A DNA stretch of 64,000 nucleotides from NCBI GenBank assembly GCA_028285185.1, contig JANQQD010000113.1, positions 1 to 64,000 on the forward strand, in the 5' to 3' direction. The DNA is from Anaerolineae bacterium (lineage in GTDB: Bacteria > Pseudomonadota > Alphaproteobacteria > DSM-16000 > Inquilinaceae). The notes beneath the pieces are model-generated. The model made no database searches, had not been told where the DNA came from, and was given only the letters and a program-made list of their open reading frames with translations. Below are positions 54,067 through 63,034 of this stretch, one piece after another. The position numbers were made by a program, and so were the translations under genes. The stretch's first letter is position 1. Each line of letters starts with the position of its first letter.

Positions 54067-54224
54067 CCGCAGATCACCTACTGACTGTTCCTGGATGGAT
54101 AGCCGTCGGTATGCGGCGAGCGTGCCTTAACGGCTTCACGGGTCAGGGAGGCGTCGGTGTCGCGAGAGGCCGGTCATGAAGGATCAGCGGTTGACGCTGA
54201 GCGGGTTTCGTCGACGGCCTCGTG
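54067..54224 (+). repeat. Direct repeat copy 2 flanking the Cys-rich module
   Basis: Same orientation as copy 1 at 51837-51994, gapless, about 86% identical by hand count, with the last 30 bases almost unchanged. The remaining parts of 53935-54329 hold no recognised gene. Confidence 0.8.
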
Positions 54225-54329
54225 ACCCATGCAGTCACCGGTCTGCGTTTCCGCAAAGTCACCAATGCGGGCAGAGCGGCCATGCAGCAAACGCCCGGTA
54301 TCCGGTGAGGAGGATGGGACTAAGGGCCT

Positions 54330-55103
54330 TCAGAACTTCCCATTCTGGTTCTTCCACTCGCTGCGCGGGGCAATCGCTGAGACGGTGTTCCAGTGCTCGA
54401 CGATTTTCCCATCGGCCACGCGGAATAGATCGTAAATGCCGGAATGAAGACCGGCCTTTCGGCCCTCGCTCATGCACAGCGCGAAGCTTCCCTCCGCAAG
54501 AACGCGGTGGACATGGTGATACTCGATCCGGGGGACTCCATTTACCACGGTTTCGAGGGCCGTACGGAGCGCAGCAATGCCGTCGGCGACCTCGGGGTCA
54601 TGCTGGATCAGCTCTTCGTCGATATAGGTATCAAGAAGATCGAATTGCCTGTCGACGAGAACCTCCCTTGCGAACGTAACTACTAGGTGCCTGTTGGCCT
54701 CGGTCCTGTCGTAATCGGTGATGATTGTCTCGCCGTCGAGCATGCCGCGACCAGAGGGGTTGGGCCCCTGTTTGGGCTGGATGTTGTCCCAGTGTTCGAC
54801 AGCTTTACCGTCCTCGAACCGGAACACTTCGAACGCCACTTCCACGCCGGCAAAGTCGTATTCATTATGAGCGAATGCGAAGTCACCGTCCTCGAATACG
54901 CGTACGAAGGTGACACGCGGGTTCGTTTTCGCAAGCCGAGCAAATAGCTCCGCAAGGCCCTCACTGCCTTCGTATGTTCGAGGATTGTGCTGGATGTATT
55001 TGGCCTCGTTGACGACGGTGGCCGCCTCTGGATCGCCGGTTTCGATGCCTTTGAGAAGCTTCTGGATCAGAGCCTTCTTCGATATCACGTGATCCACCTG
55101 CAT
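54330..55103 (-). CDS. Tandem SnoaL-like (NTF2 fold) protein
   Basis: 257 residues from the ATG at 55103. Two homologous halves are seen. The first has YIQHNPRTYEGSEGLAELF, DGDFAFAHNEYDFAG, VFRFEDGKAVEHWDNIQ; the second has LIQHDPEVADGIAALRTAL, LAEGSFALCMSEG, DLFRVADGKIVEHWNTVS. Each follows the SnoaL-like YIQHNP...DG...VEHWD pattern of small NTF2-fold enzymes or ligand binders. No signal peptide, so cytoplasmic. Catalytic role not predictable. A strong hairpin lies about 90 bp upstream of its start. Confidence 0.82.
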   Translation of the reverse strand: MQVDHVISKKALIQKLLKGIETGDPEAATVVNEAKYIQHNPRTYEGSEGLAELFARLAKTNPRVTFVRVFEDGDFAFAHNEYDFAGVEVAFEVFRFEDGKAVEHWDNIQPKQGPNPSGRGMLDGETIITDYDRTEANRHLVVTFAREVLVDRQFDLLDTYIDEELIQHDPEVADGIAALRTALETVVNGVPRIEYHHVHRVLAEGSFALCMSEGRKAGLHSGIYDLFRVADGKIVEHWNTVSAIAPRSEWKNQNGKF

Positions 55104-55191
55104 TCCACACACGGTCGAACGACACTCCACTGCGAGGTTGACCGGTAGCAGCCATTCGCGACGAAGTCACCGACCTTTGGTTCGGGCTGAT

Positions 55192-55248
55192 TTTTGTTGA
55201 AGAAGGGCCCCGCCAAAACGACCGGACCGGGGCCCTTCTTCAACAAAA
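55192..55248. repeat. Perfect 20-bp inverted repeat (hairpin), 17-base loop
   Basis: Left arm TTTTGTTGAAGAAGGGCCCC (55192-55211) and its exact reverse complement (55229-55248). There is no T-run beyond the stem on either strand, so an intrinsic terminator would have to use the terminal T/A pairs of the stem itself. It lies in a gene-free stretch between the SnoaL-like gene and the IS1380-type fragment. Confidence 0.85.
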
Positions 55249-55499
55249 TCGACCGAATCCGGACCTCTGCTTCGGTGATTGCGCTCCACGCCCAACTCCG
55301 CCGGCCACGCACCCGCTAGAGCCCAGACCAACCATGAAGTAACATTCAACGCGGACCACCCAGTGGGGGCCGGTCATCGGCTGGTTCGCCTGTTCTGTCG
55401 GACGTCCAGCAGCGACGGGGTCTCGACGGACGCCACGAAGCCGTTCGCGGCCTCGTCGATCAACTCGAGCAGAGCGAAGCCGAAGCGATCGGCAGCCAA

Positions 55500-55605
55500 G
55501 TCGAATTCGATCGCCGCGTGAAGCTGGAACTCCTTGGCCCCAAGGTCACCTCGGACGGCGGGCTGCTCGCCTATAGGGAGCTCGATGACGCGCTGCGCCT
55601 GAAGA
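55500..55605 (+). pseudogene. IS1380-type transposase N-terminal fragment
   Basis: Plus strand reads EFDRRVKLELLGPKVTSDGG followed by LLAYRELDDALRL, the typical beginning of IS1380-family transposases. It stops matching shortly after, and no catalytic part follows. A more decayed copy of the same segment is at 45064. The rest of 55249-55730 has no supported gene. Confidence 0.62.
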
Positions 55606-55730
55606 GAGTGCGCCATGCAGATCGTGCGCGGCGCGATCTCGTGCGGCCGCTTCGGTACCCTTGGTCGCGGTGGCCGGGGCGGCGGCGGATCGGTGCCCCG
55701 ACCCCCCGCCGCCGGCACCGGGATGCCGTC

Positions 55731-56519
55731 CTATTGGGGCTGGCAGAGCCCGAGATCGTCGCACCAGAGAATGATGGGCGCCGCCCCGCAGTTGAACGGG
55801 TGGTTGTTCGGTGCGGGATAGCACCCATCGGCATCGCAGCAGAAATAGAGGTCCGCCACCTCGCCCGGCGGGATCGGGGTCGACAGCCCGCCGACACCGC
55901 GCGTCGGCGGAGACTCGCTGGATCCACCCAGGATCACCCGGCCGTCGGCGGTCTCGACGGTTTCCGGAAGGGCGATGCCATCCAGGTTGACGATGCCGTC
56001 GAGCAGTCTCTCAATGTCGTCCGGCAATCCCGAAGACGGGACGTCTACCGAGAGCTGCACAAGCCCATCGCCATACAGGTCGACAATTGCCACGTCGCCT
56101 GACACGGAGACCACTGCACCCGGCTGCCCTGTGATCGCGCCGGGAGCGGCTCTCGGCCCGGTGGGATCGATGTGGGCGACCGTAGGCGGTAGGGTCGGGA
56201 CTACCGGTGCGGGCGGCGAACCCGCAACGCCGACGCGAGGGCCGGTCCCGACCCGGCCGACTTCATCAGCGGAAGGGATACCTTGCGCCGACGCGGCATC
56301 GAGGTGGAGCACCGGAACAAGGCAAAGGGCCAAGAGCAGGGGTCTTGCGTCGAAACGCCATGCGCGACGGCGCCATGCAACCGGCCGAGTTGTCTCGCTC
56401 TTTTGCCCGACCAGGTCGCCGAAAAGGTGAAGGCTCGGATTTGACCGATCCTGTTGATCATCAGCGCAGCCAATAACACGTGCGTTGTTTTGAGGGGATT
56501 TGTAATCGAAGCGTTCCAT
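55731..56519 (-). CDS. Exported protein with Cys-rich C-terminus, unknown
   Basis: 262 residues from an ATG at 56519 preceded by AGAGGG. A long N-terminal extension (about 57 residues) comes before the hydrophobic export segment ARPLLLALCLVPVLHLDAASA at about 58-78, cleavage likely after ASA. A Pro/Gly-rich linker, a compact region (VDLYGDGLVQLSVDVPSSGL, LLDGIVNLDGIALPE) and a C-terminal domain with six cysteines (YFCCDADGCY, FNCGAAPIILWCDDLGLC) follow. No family recognised. The unusually long pre-signal part could mean a later, non-standard start. Confidence 0.55.
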   Translation of the reverse strand: MERFDYKSPQNNARVIGCADDQQDRSNPSLHLFGDLVGQKSETTRPVAWRRRAWRFDARPLLLALCLVPVLHLDAASAQGIPSADEVGRVGTGPRVGVAGSPPAPVVPTLPPTVAHIDPTGPRAAPGAITGQPGAVVSVSGDVAIVDLYGDGLVQLSVDVPSSGLPDDIERLLDGIVNLDGIALPETVETADGRVILGGSSESPPTRGVGGLSTPIPPGEVADLYFCCDADGCYPAPNNHPFNCGAAPIILWCDDLGLCQPQ

Positions 56520-56739
56520 TGGGAAGCCCTCTTGCTGTCGTTCATACCGGCAACGAGCATGCTTGACAGAACGGGCACCCGGAATCGGCCAGATGCTGTA
56601 AATCGACTACTGCATTTGCATCATTTTCGCTGAAAGTAATGCTTTAGCCCTAGCGGACGGCGTCCGAATGCATCCGTATCCCCTGCGGCCAGTGTTCTGG
56701 TTCAGCCGCGCAACGAGCGGTCACGTGCCCTGAAGTGGT

Positions 56740-56813
56740 GTAGCTATGGGTGACCGGCTTGCCTGCGCGACGGGCATGAGTCTGGCGTAGGCGAGCCAGC
56801 TATCCACAGCTAC
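56740..56813. repeat. Imperfect 30-bp inverted repeat
   Basis: Left arm 56740-56769 begins GTAGCTATGGGTGACCGGCT. The reverse complement of 56784-56813 begins GTAGCTGTGGATAGCTGGCT. I count 22 of 30 pairs matched, with a 14-base loop. It lies in the gene-free 56520-57094 gap; nothing else is recognised there. Confidence 0.6.
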
Positions 56814-57094
56814 ACGCCCTGGGACTTAACCGGCAGGCTGCCTGAACCAGCACGATGGAAGTGATGAGCGCGCGCGGCTGACTGACGACTTATGCGCTGC
56901 CAGAACGAACAGCGCATTTGGCACATATGACCACCAAAATGGCACGCACATCCAACGACATGTGTCGAGGATTCCGTGTACCTATTAATGCACGTGTCGG
57001 AGTAGACAACCGTCTTTTCAATCGAAGCATAGCAAAGGGCCTGAGCGGACGGCTCGCCGATCGGCTGCCCGAGCGGACTAGGCAAGAGGATGTC

Positions 57095-57766
57095 ATGCCG
57101 AACGAAATGGAGACGGTCGCAGGGGCGACCAAGGTGACCCACAGCGTCCAGTTCAGCCAAGTCGCGACGCTAGACAAAGCGCCAAGCATAGCCGACGCGG
57201 TGGGCGATCCATCAGGCATTTGCTGGGGACTGGCATTCGTCTGGATGGGATACAAGGCCCAGAAGAGTCATGAGAAATTCTTCGAAGACGTCGCCAACTG
57301 GCCTGATAAAGCAACGCTTTTGAAGGCGGCGGGGATCTACGGTGTTGTTCAGGCGACTACAGATATACGCAAGTATGAAAGAGCGGCGAAAACTTGTGGC
57401 CTTGAAGTGGCGCATTCCGACAAAGAAAAAAAGACCGGCCATAAATGGAAAAGTAACTTGAATATGGCAGACGTCGAGGATGTCAAGATATTGGTCGAAT
57501 GGCTAAAGGCGGCCAGGGGAGAGCGGTATTTTCTGATGGAGTCTTCAGGGCATGCCATGGCGGCGACGGGTAGCAAGCACGGGGCCTTGATGTTCTTCGA
57601 TCCGAATTTTGGTGTGGTTACTACGAATGGTGAAAGCAACCTTCAGAATTTCTTTCATCAATTCTTCAAGTCACCGCGCTTCAAGGAGCCGTATTTTGGT
57701 GGCAAGATGCTCATGCTTAATGTGTCAAAGTACACGAAAGGGAAATTCCACGCCGATATGGGATAG
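57095..57766 (+). CDS. YopT-like cysteine protease (peptidase C58 family)
   Basis: 223 residues from the ATG at 57095, which has AAGAGG about 6 bases upstream; an in-frame ATG at 56918 lacks such support. The catalytic triad of C58 peptidases is in place: Cys43 in GICWGLAFVWM, His153 in ESSGHAMAA and Asp169 in LMFFDPNFGVV. The His-Asp distance of 16 equals that of Yersinia YopT. No signal peptide is seen, as expected for an injected effector or an intracellular protease. No secretion genes are in the window. YopT cleaves prenylated Rho GTPases; the substrate here is unknown. GC is lower than its neighbours, which suggests transfer. Confidence 0.8.
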   Translation: MPNEMETVAGATKVTHSVQFSQVATLDKAPSIADAVGDPSGICWGLAFVWMGYKAQKSHEKFFEDVANWPDKATLLKAAGIYGVVQATTDIRKYERAAKTCGLEVAHSDKEKKTGHKWKSNLNMADVEDVKILVEWLKAARGERYFLMESSGHAMAATGSKHGALMFFDPNFGVVTTNGESNLQNFFHQFFKSPRFKEPYFGGKMLMLNVSKYTKGKFHADMG

Positions 57767-58021
57767 GGCGGACTCGGTTCAGCTGCCCGCCCAAGCAGAT
57801 GACGATGGCTGTCATTGAGGTCAGTCCTCTACGGTGGCTTGGCCATTGCCATGGTCCCTGGAAGCCCTGGACATGGCTGCGGATTCTATCGCCTTGATTA
57901 TGTCCCCTGGGAAGCAAGTCCAGGACCTTCGCTGATGGAGCCGACAGGCGACGACCAACCCCACAACAACGTGCCCTCCCACCATCGCGCTCTACGGGTG
58001 CGCGCCGGAGTGAGGGTGGCC

Positions 58022-58816
58022 TCACGGCCCCCCCGTGCCGCTTGAAACGGCCGGTGGAGGAGCGTTGTGGCCGGTGACGAGGTCGCGCAGGTCCATTGGG
58101 AAGGGGAAAATGACAGTGCTGGTCCGTTCGTTGGATATCCCCTGTAAGGTCGTCAGATAGCGCAACTGCATCGCCTCGCGGCGTCGGCACAGGATTTCAG
58201 CGGCATCAAGAAACCGTTGTGACGCCTGGTATTCGCCCTCGGCATCAATGATCTTTGCTCGTCGCAGCCGCTCGGCTTCGGCTTGGCGAGCGATGGCGCG
58301 CACCATGCTTTCGTCGATGTCCACATGCTTCAACTCGACGTTAGAGACCTTGATGCCCCATGCGTCCGTCTGTTCGTCGAGGATCCGCTGGATGTTGGCA
58401 TTCAACTGCTCGCGCGCGGAGAGCATCTGGTCGAGATCGTGCTGGCCGAGGACGGATCTGAGAGTGGTTTGGGCCAGCTGGCTGGTGGCCAGCAGGAAGT
58501 CCTCCACCTGGATGATTGCCCGCTCCGAATCCATAACGCGGAAGTACACGACTGCGTTGACCTTCACCGAGACGTTGTCGCGGGAGATCACATCCTGCGG
58601 CGGCACGTCGAACACGCGGATGCGCAGATCGACCCGGACCATCGACTGAATGACCGGAATGACGATGATCAGCCCCGGGCCCTTCACCTTCCAGAACCGG
58701 CCGAGCATGAAGATCACGCCGCGCTCGTACTCGCGCAGAATCCGGATCGCAAAGGCGAAGAACATGATGATCAGGACGACCGGCACGATCCAGGCTTGAT
58801 CGATCAGAGTTGTCAT
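58022..58816 (-). CDS. Slipin (stomatin/SPFH-family membrane protein)
   Basis: 264 residues. One N-terminal membrane hairpin ([17 protein letters not shown]) is followed by the SPFH domain: [48 protein letters not shown], then [22 protein letters not shown]. The C-terminal coiled part has [20 protein letters not shown]. It is 13 bp downstream of nfeD, the standard bacterial nfeD-slipin operon, whose products form membrane-microdomain complexes. Some members are cut by the NfeD protease at a C-terminal hydrophobic site. Confidence 0.94.
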   Translation of the reverse strand: MTTLIDQAWIVPVVLIIMFFAFAIRILREYERGVIFMLGRFWKVKGPGLIIVIPVIQSMVRVDLRIRVFDVPPQDVISRDNVSVKVNAVVYFRVMDSERAIIQVEDFLLATSQLAQTTLRSVLGQHDLDQMLSAREQLNANIQRILDEQTDAWGIKVSNVELKHVDIDESMVRAIARQAEAERLRRAKIIDAEGEYQASQRFLDAAEILCRRREAMQLRYLTTLQGISNERTSTVIFPFPMDLRDLVTGHNAPPPAVSSGTGGP

Positions 58817-58829
58817 AGCCTTCGCTCCC

Positions 58830-60260
58830 CTAGGTTTGGGTCTCGCGACGGCGCGACGTGTCGGGCTCGACGGTCAGGATTAGGCCGTCGATGGCCACCA
58901 CACGGACCGCGCTTCCCGGTTCCGTGGGACGGGCGGCTCGGGCCCGCCACACCTCACCGTGCACACGGATGGTTCCTTCGCCATCCGACCACTCGATGAC
59001 GCGCCCGGCGCTGCCCAACATTTCCTCCTGCCCGGTGACGGCGGGCCGTTGCCGGGATCGCATCAGCAAGAGGCCGGTACCGAGGATGGCTGCGCCACCG
59101 AGCGCTGCCATTGGACCGATCAACTGCCATGAGACCGAAAAGCCCGGTGCGTCGGTTTCGATCAGCATCACCGACCCGATGACGAAAGACACCATCCCAC
59201 CGATGCCGAGCACGCCGAGGCCAGGTGCGAAAAGCTCGGCGGCGATAAGCGCCAGGCCCAACACGAGCAGCGCGGCGCCCACAAAGTCGACGGGCAGGAC
59301 ATGGAAGGCATAGAGGGCGAGCAGCAGGGAGATTGTTCCGATGGTGCCGGGCGCGATTGATCCGGGGTTGTAGAATTCGAGGATCAGGCCGTAGATGCCG
59401 ATCAACATCAGGATGTAAGCGACATTCGGATTGGTGATGGTCGCCAATAGCTTTGTGCGCCAATCCGGTTCCATCGGCCGTACGGTCAGACCGCGCGTCA
59501 TGAGAGGCCGCGGTTCGCCGCCGAAATCGATCGTCCGTCCGTGGATGGCCGCCAAGAGGTCGGCAACGTCGTCGGCGATCAGGTCGATCACATTGCTGTC
59601 CAGTGCATCCGCGGCCGGCAGGCTCGCTGCCTCGCTGACGGCGCGGGCTGCCCACTCCTCGTTGCGGCCGCGCAGTTGTGCCAGGCTGCGGATATAGGCC
59701 ACGGCGTCGTTGATGGCCTTGTCCTCCAGCGTCGGGCGACCGGCTCCAGACGGCGCGTCGCCGTCTTCTCCATCGCCCGTTTCCGTGTCATCGGTCGGCT
59801 CGTCCTCTCCCACCGGCAGGGGCAGCGGGGATCGTCCTCCGATCTGTATTGGCGTAGCGGCGCCCAGATTGGTCCCGGGCGCCATTGCCGCGACATGGCA
59901 GGCATAGAGGATGTACGTGCCGGCACTGGCCGCCCTGGCCCCGCTGGGGGCCACAAAGCCGATCACGGGCATGGGGGCGGCCAGGATCGTCTCGACGATC
60001 TCGCGCATCGAGGTATCAAGCCCGCCCGGCGTGTCCAGCCGCAGGATAGCAACGTCGGCAGCGGCCTCCGCGGCTCGGTCCAGACCACGCTTAATGTAGT
60101 CGCTGGTCGCGGGCCCGATCGGCCCGGTGACCTCCAGCAGGACCGCGGTACCGTCTTGCACCGCTCCCGGCGGGGCGCCCTGCGGCAGTGCCACGACAGC
60201 AGTCGCCAGCATGGCCAGTATCGATAGGCAGACCGAGTATCCGTAGTGCCTCAGGCGCAT
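58830..60260 (-). CDS. nfeD: NfeD-family membrane serine protease (long form)
   Basis: 476 residues. Signal peptide (about 1-25), then a ClpP-like serine protease domain: [17 protein letters not shown], and catalytic Ser112 in [25 protein letters not shown], with the general-base Lys expected in [11 protein letters not shown]. An acidic insertion ([14 protein letters not shown]) interrupts it. Four or five membrane segments (about 280-420) and a C-terminal OB-fold NfeD domain ([25 protein letters not shown]) complete it. Partner of the slipin gene that follows. Membrane quality control or microdomain organisation is the accepted role for the family. Confidence 0.94.
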   Translation of the reverse strand: MRLRHYGYSVCLSILAMLATAVVALPQGAPPGAVQDGTAVLLEVTGPIGPATSDYIKRGLDRAAEAAADVAILRLDTPGGLDTSMREIVETILAAPMPVIGFVAPSGARAASAGTYILYACHVAAMAPGTNLGAATPIQIGGRSPLPLPVGEDEPTDDTETGDGEDGDAPSGAGRPTLEDKAINDAVAYIRSLAQLRGRNEEWAARAVSEAASLPAADALDSNVIDLIADDVADLLAAIHGRTIDFGGEPRPLMTRGLTVRPMEPDWRTKLLATITNPNVAYILMLIGIYGLILEFYNPGSIAPGTIGTISLLLALYAFHVLPVDFVGAALLVLGLALIAAELFAPGLGVLGIGGMVSFVIGSVMLIETDAPGFSVSWQLIGPMAALGGAAILGTGLLLMRSRQRPAVTGQEEMLGSAGRVIEWSDGEGTIRVHGEVWRARAARPTEPGSAVRVVAIDGLILTVEPDTSRRRETQT

Positions 60261-60557
60261 GGCCAGTTCCGGCGCTCGCCTCCGCGCCGGCTCACCAATG
60301 GGCTATTTCCACATCATAGACGATTTCGGCACTAACCACCCGCGCGTCGGCCGGGATGCGCCACGCACTGGGAATCCGGGATAGACCGTACCTTTCCCCC
60401 CGCAGAGCGCTCAGGTGACCTCTATGACGTGCAAGTCGCGGAGATCCTCAAGGCGGAGCTGGTAGCGGGGGCCAATGCGGGCGCTCTGTTTTCGGTGCGC
60501 ATCGGCATAGTGACTCGGCCGGCGACGTGCAGCGAGCGAGAGAACTGCCGACGCGCC

Positions 60558-61052
60558 TCAGCGCGCGAAGCCGTCGCAGCTTGCGAGAAAGCGGGAGATG
60601 GCAGCATGGCTGCCCGTAAGATGGAAGTCCGACCAGCTCGCGCCGTGGAGCGCTGCCCTACCGGTGTATCCGGCCATCAGGAGTTCCCAGATGCTGTCGT
60701 CGAGATCCAATCGGGCATCGGCGTAGACCCCCCATCCCCCTTGAGAAACCAGTGTCGCCGGGCGCGTTTCTGTCTGGTAACCGGACCTGATGTCGAAAAG
60801 GACCTGATCTCCTGCCTGATATGGCCCAGGGTCGAGATGGAGGCGAAGCTCGATCTGCTGAGGCGTAGCGTCGGTGCAGATCGCGGACACCAGGACCTCA
60901 TCGGATCGCGGCACGCCAAAATCCACGCGAGCCATCAGTTGGCCGCTGGCATCCGTATAGGTGAATGCTTGCCATTGCCGATCTTGCGCGCCCGCCATGT
61001 CGGCCAATAGCCCGCAGGCGGAGAGAACTAGTAGAGCGAACACCAGCCTCAT
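60558..61052 (-). CDS. Small exported protein, unknown
   Basis: 164 residues with a signal peptide MRLVFALLVLSACGLLADMAGA (cleavage after AGA likely; the internal LSAC may instead be a lipobox, but it lies early). The mature part is beta-rich (ARVDFGVPRSDEVLVSAICT, IELRLHLDPGPYQAGDQVLF) with two cysteines. No family recognised. The 297 bp between it and nfeD hold nothing I can support, apart from a weak minus-strand peptide (YQLRLEDLRDLHVIEVT) near 60430 that might be the end of a lost gene. Confidence 0.62.
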   Translation of the reverse strand: MRLVFALLVLSACGLLADMAGAQDRQWQAFTYTDASGQLMARVDFGVPRSDEVLVSAICTDATPQQIELRLHLDPGPYQAGDQVLFDIRSGYQTETRPATLVSQGGWGVYADARLDLDDSIWELLMAGYTGRAALHGASWSDFHLTGSHAAISRFLASCDGFAR

Positions 61053-61297
61053 GACTGGGGCCCTTCAAAAGACGAATGCCATACTAGCCAGTTCGGCGGA
61101 CAAGGGACGCCCGCAGTTCTCAAAAAGACGGGTCGTCCGCCCGCGGCTCAGCACAGGATATCTCCATCGCTAGCGCCCCGCCAAGCGGTCCGTCGTACTT
61201 GCGCCATCGCTGCAGGTTTCCGGCCCTCTCTCCCAAACGCGAGGGCAGTGTCCATCACCCAACCGCGAGAGGCCATCTTCGAGCAGACACATAATCA

Positions 61298-61310
61298 TTG
61301 CAATTTGCAA
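61298..61310. promoter_or_regulatory. Double TTGCAA palindrome upstream of XRE regulator
   Basis: TTGCAATTTGCAA consists of two self-complementary TTGCAA boxes one base apart, about 57 bp before the regulator start, in the AT-rich 61270-61360 stretch. A further TTGC (TTAATTTGC, near 61325) follows. Possible operator for the XRE protein. Otherwise 61053-61366 contains no gene. Confidence 0.35.
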
Positions 61311-61366
61311 CAAATATCATGTTAATTTGCCCGAGATGCATTAAATCTGTGACGGAGTAGGGAGAG

Positions 61367-61867
61367 ATGAGTGCGCAGAAAGCGAAGCGTCCCGTAGGAC
61401 GACCGAGGATCGATACGCCGCATCCAATTGATGTGCATGTCGGCTCCCGCGTTCGTCTGAGGCGGATCATGCTCGGGCTGAGCCAGGAGCGACTTGGAGA
61501 CGCGGTCGGACTGACCTTTCAGCAGATCCAGAAGTATGAGCGTGGCGCCAACCGCATCGGCGCAAGCAGGCTTTTCCAGCTCAGCCGAGTCCTGGATGTA
61601 CCAGTGTCGTTTTTCTTCGACGACGCCCCGATGGAAGCCAAATCGCCCAGCGGCAATGGCGCTGTCGTCGAGAACGATGTTCGAGGCGAGATCTTGGGTC
61701 CGCAAACCAGCGATCCGCTTGTCGAAAGCGAAACCGCGGATCTCATTGATGCATACTACTGTATTCCCGACGACAACCTGCGCAGGCGTGTATACGACCT
61801 GACGAAAGCCGCGAGTGCCGCTGCTAAGCGGTTAGCTGAAAGGAAAGGCACAAAGGGCAACCGGTGA
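61367..61867 (+). CDS. XRE-family transcriptional regulator (alphaproteobacterial SinR-like)
   Basis: 166 residues; start supported by TAGGGAGAG just upstream. The helix-turn-helix at about 22-80 reads HPIDVHVGSRVRLRRIMLGL, SQERLGDAVGLTFQQIQKYE, RGANRIGASRLFQLSRVLDV, PVSFFFDD, the near-invariant core of a widespread alphaproteobacterial family. The C-terminal part has an acidic linker and a helical tail (ETADLIDAYYCIPDD, RRRVYDLTKAAS). Some relatives control exopolysaccharide or motility genes, but no target can be read from this window. Confidence 0.92.
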   Translation: MSAQKAKRPVGRPRIDTPHPIDVHVGSRVRLRRIMLGLSQERLGDAVGLTFQQIQKYERGANRIGASRLFQLSRVLDVPVSFFFDDAPMEAKSPSGNGAVVENDVRGEILGPQTSDPLVESETADLIDAYYCIPDDNLRRRVYDLTKAASAAAKRLAERKGTKGNR

Positions 61868-62117
61868 TGGTGCCAGCCCAGGTTAGCCATTTCACCGGCA
61901 ATGCTGGTGATCGGCGAGACGACGACCGATGCTGCCCGCTATCCCGGAAATCGCGAGATATCTCTGTGTGAGGTGAGACGGTGCATCCAGTCTTTGCGGC
62001 AAGAGTGGAGGCGGGGGTTCACGCCGGTTTTGCTGCGGCAGCGCAACATCATCGCGAGAACTCATCGGTGACCGTCCGGCGAAGCCGCCATGGTTGGCTG
62101 CGGATTCACGATGGGGA

Positions 62118-62365
62118 CACGGCTTTCCAAAGCCGATCCTGATCGGCAAGTGGCGCAACTCGGGTTTTCCGCTCTCGTTCAACAAGCACATCGACGAAGA
62201 GTGCGGGCGCGAACGTCGCCCTGTCCTTGGTGATGTTTCAGCGTGTAGCCATCCGGGTCGGTCCGGCCCAACCATAGACACCTTCAAACAGGTGACCGTG
62301 AATTACTTTGTAGCCTGCGTCCGAATTGTTGACGCCCAGCGGCAACTGCGCCACGCGCTCCCATG
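62118..62365 (-). pseudogene. Fic/Doc-domain protein remnant
   Basis: Minus strand reads WERVAQLPLGVNNSDAGYKV, IHGHLFEGVYGWAGPTR, then a TGA stop (near 62239), then NITKDRATFAPALFVD. This is the N-terminal half of a Fic domain (IHRHLFxxVYxWAGxxRxxxIxKxxxxFA). The catalytic HPFxxGNGR motif and everything after are missing. The rest of 61868-62399 shows no gene. It lies directly beside the toxin-antitoxin pair. Confidence 0.62.
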
Positions 62366-62399
62366 AATGCCGTGGACAGGATCGCAGGACATCACCGTG

Positions 62400-62786
62400 T
62401 CAGGGACTCAGAACGGGATCGCCATAGGCCACCAGGCGCCGGTCGGCGGTCAACAACCGCATCCCCTCGGCTGCCGCCTGGGCCACCAGTAGCCGGTCGA
62501 ATGGATCGCGGTGCAGCGCGGGGAGCGTTGCCAGGCCCAGGATATGTCGCCCCTCGACTGCCAGTTCCAAATACTCGCTGGCCAACAGGCCCGCGCGCAA
62601 CGTGCCCGGGTCAGTGCGAAAATCCGGCCGGTCCAGCCCGCGCTTGATCGCCACCTCCCAGATGCTGGCTACGCTGAACCAGAGGGTGTTCGCCGGGTCC
62701 TTGATCAGGGCATCCGCCAAGGCCGACGGCATGGTGTCGCGGCCTGCGACCCATAGCAAGTAATGGGTATCTAGAAGCAGGTTCAC
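62400..62786 (-). CDS. PIN-domain toxin of a type II toxin-antitoxin pair
   Basis: 128 residues from a GTG at 62786 that overlaps the antitoxin stop (GTGA). PIN features are Asp6 in LLLDTHYLLW, the second acid in ASIWEVAIKRG, and the C-terminal DPFDRLLVAQAAAEGMRLLTADRRLVAYG with the last two metal-binding acids. This subfamily (LDTHxLLW) is paired with Phd/YefM-type antitoxins. Expected to be an RNase inhibited by the upstream product. Confidence 0.92.
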   Translation of the reverse strand: MNLLLDTHYLLWVAGRDTMPSALADALIKDPANTLWFSVASIWEVAIKRGLDRPDFRTDPGTLRAGLLASEYLELAVEGRHILGLATLPALHRDPFDRLLVAQAAAEGMRLLTADRRLVAYGDPVLSP

Positions 62787-63034
62787 GACCGAGCGCGGTC
62801 GTCTGATCCGTCGAACAGAGCGGTGATCTCGTCCTCGCCCATGGTGATGAAGTCATCCGGGCAATCGACCTGCCCTTTCAAGAAACCCGTGCGCTTTGCC
62901 GGCGCGGCCTCGATGGCCGAGACCTTGACCAAGGGTTTCCCCGCACGTGCGATCACGAAGGGCTCACCCTTCACGGCCTCCTCGATCAGCTTGGACAGGT
63001 GTGTCTTCGCTTCGTGCATGTTGACGGTCTTCAT
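62783..63034 (-). CDS. Phd/YefM-family antitoxin
   Basis: 83 residues: KTVNMHEAKTHLSKLIEEAV, KGEPFVIARAGKPLVKV forms the DNA-binding N-terminal fold, and TGFLKGQVDCPDDF the toxin-binding tail. It precedes the PIN toxin with a 4-bp overlap, and the pair is expected to repress its own promoter in the gap to the right. Confidence 0.92.
   Translation of the reverse strand: MKTVNMHEAKTHLSKLIEEAVKGEPFVIARAGKPLVKVSAIEAAPAKRTGFLKGQVDCPDDFITMGEDEITALFDGSDDRARS

Noticed and set aside
55192..55248. Hairpin as an intrinsic terminator for the SnoaL-like gene
   Set aside because: It lies upstream of that minus-strand gene, not downstream, and no T-run follows the stem.
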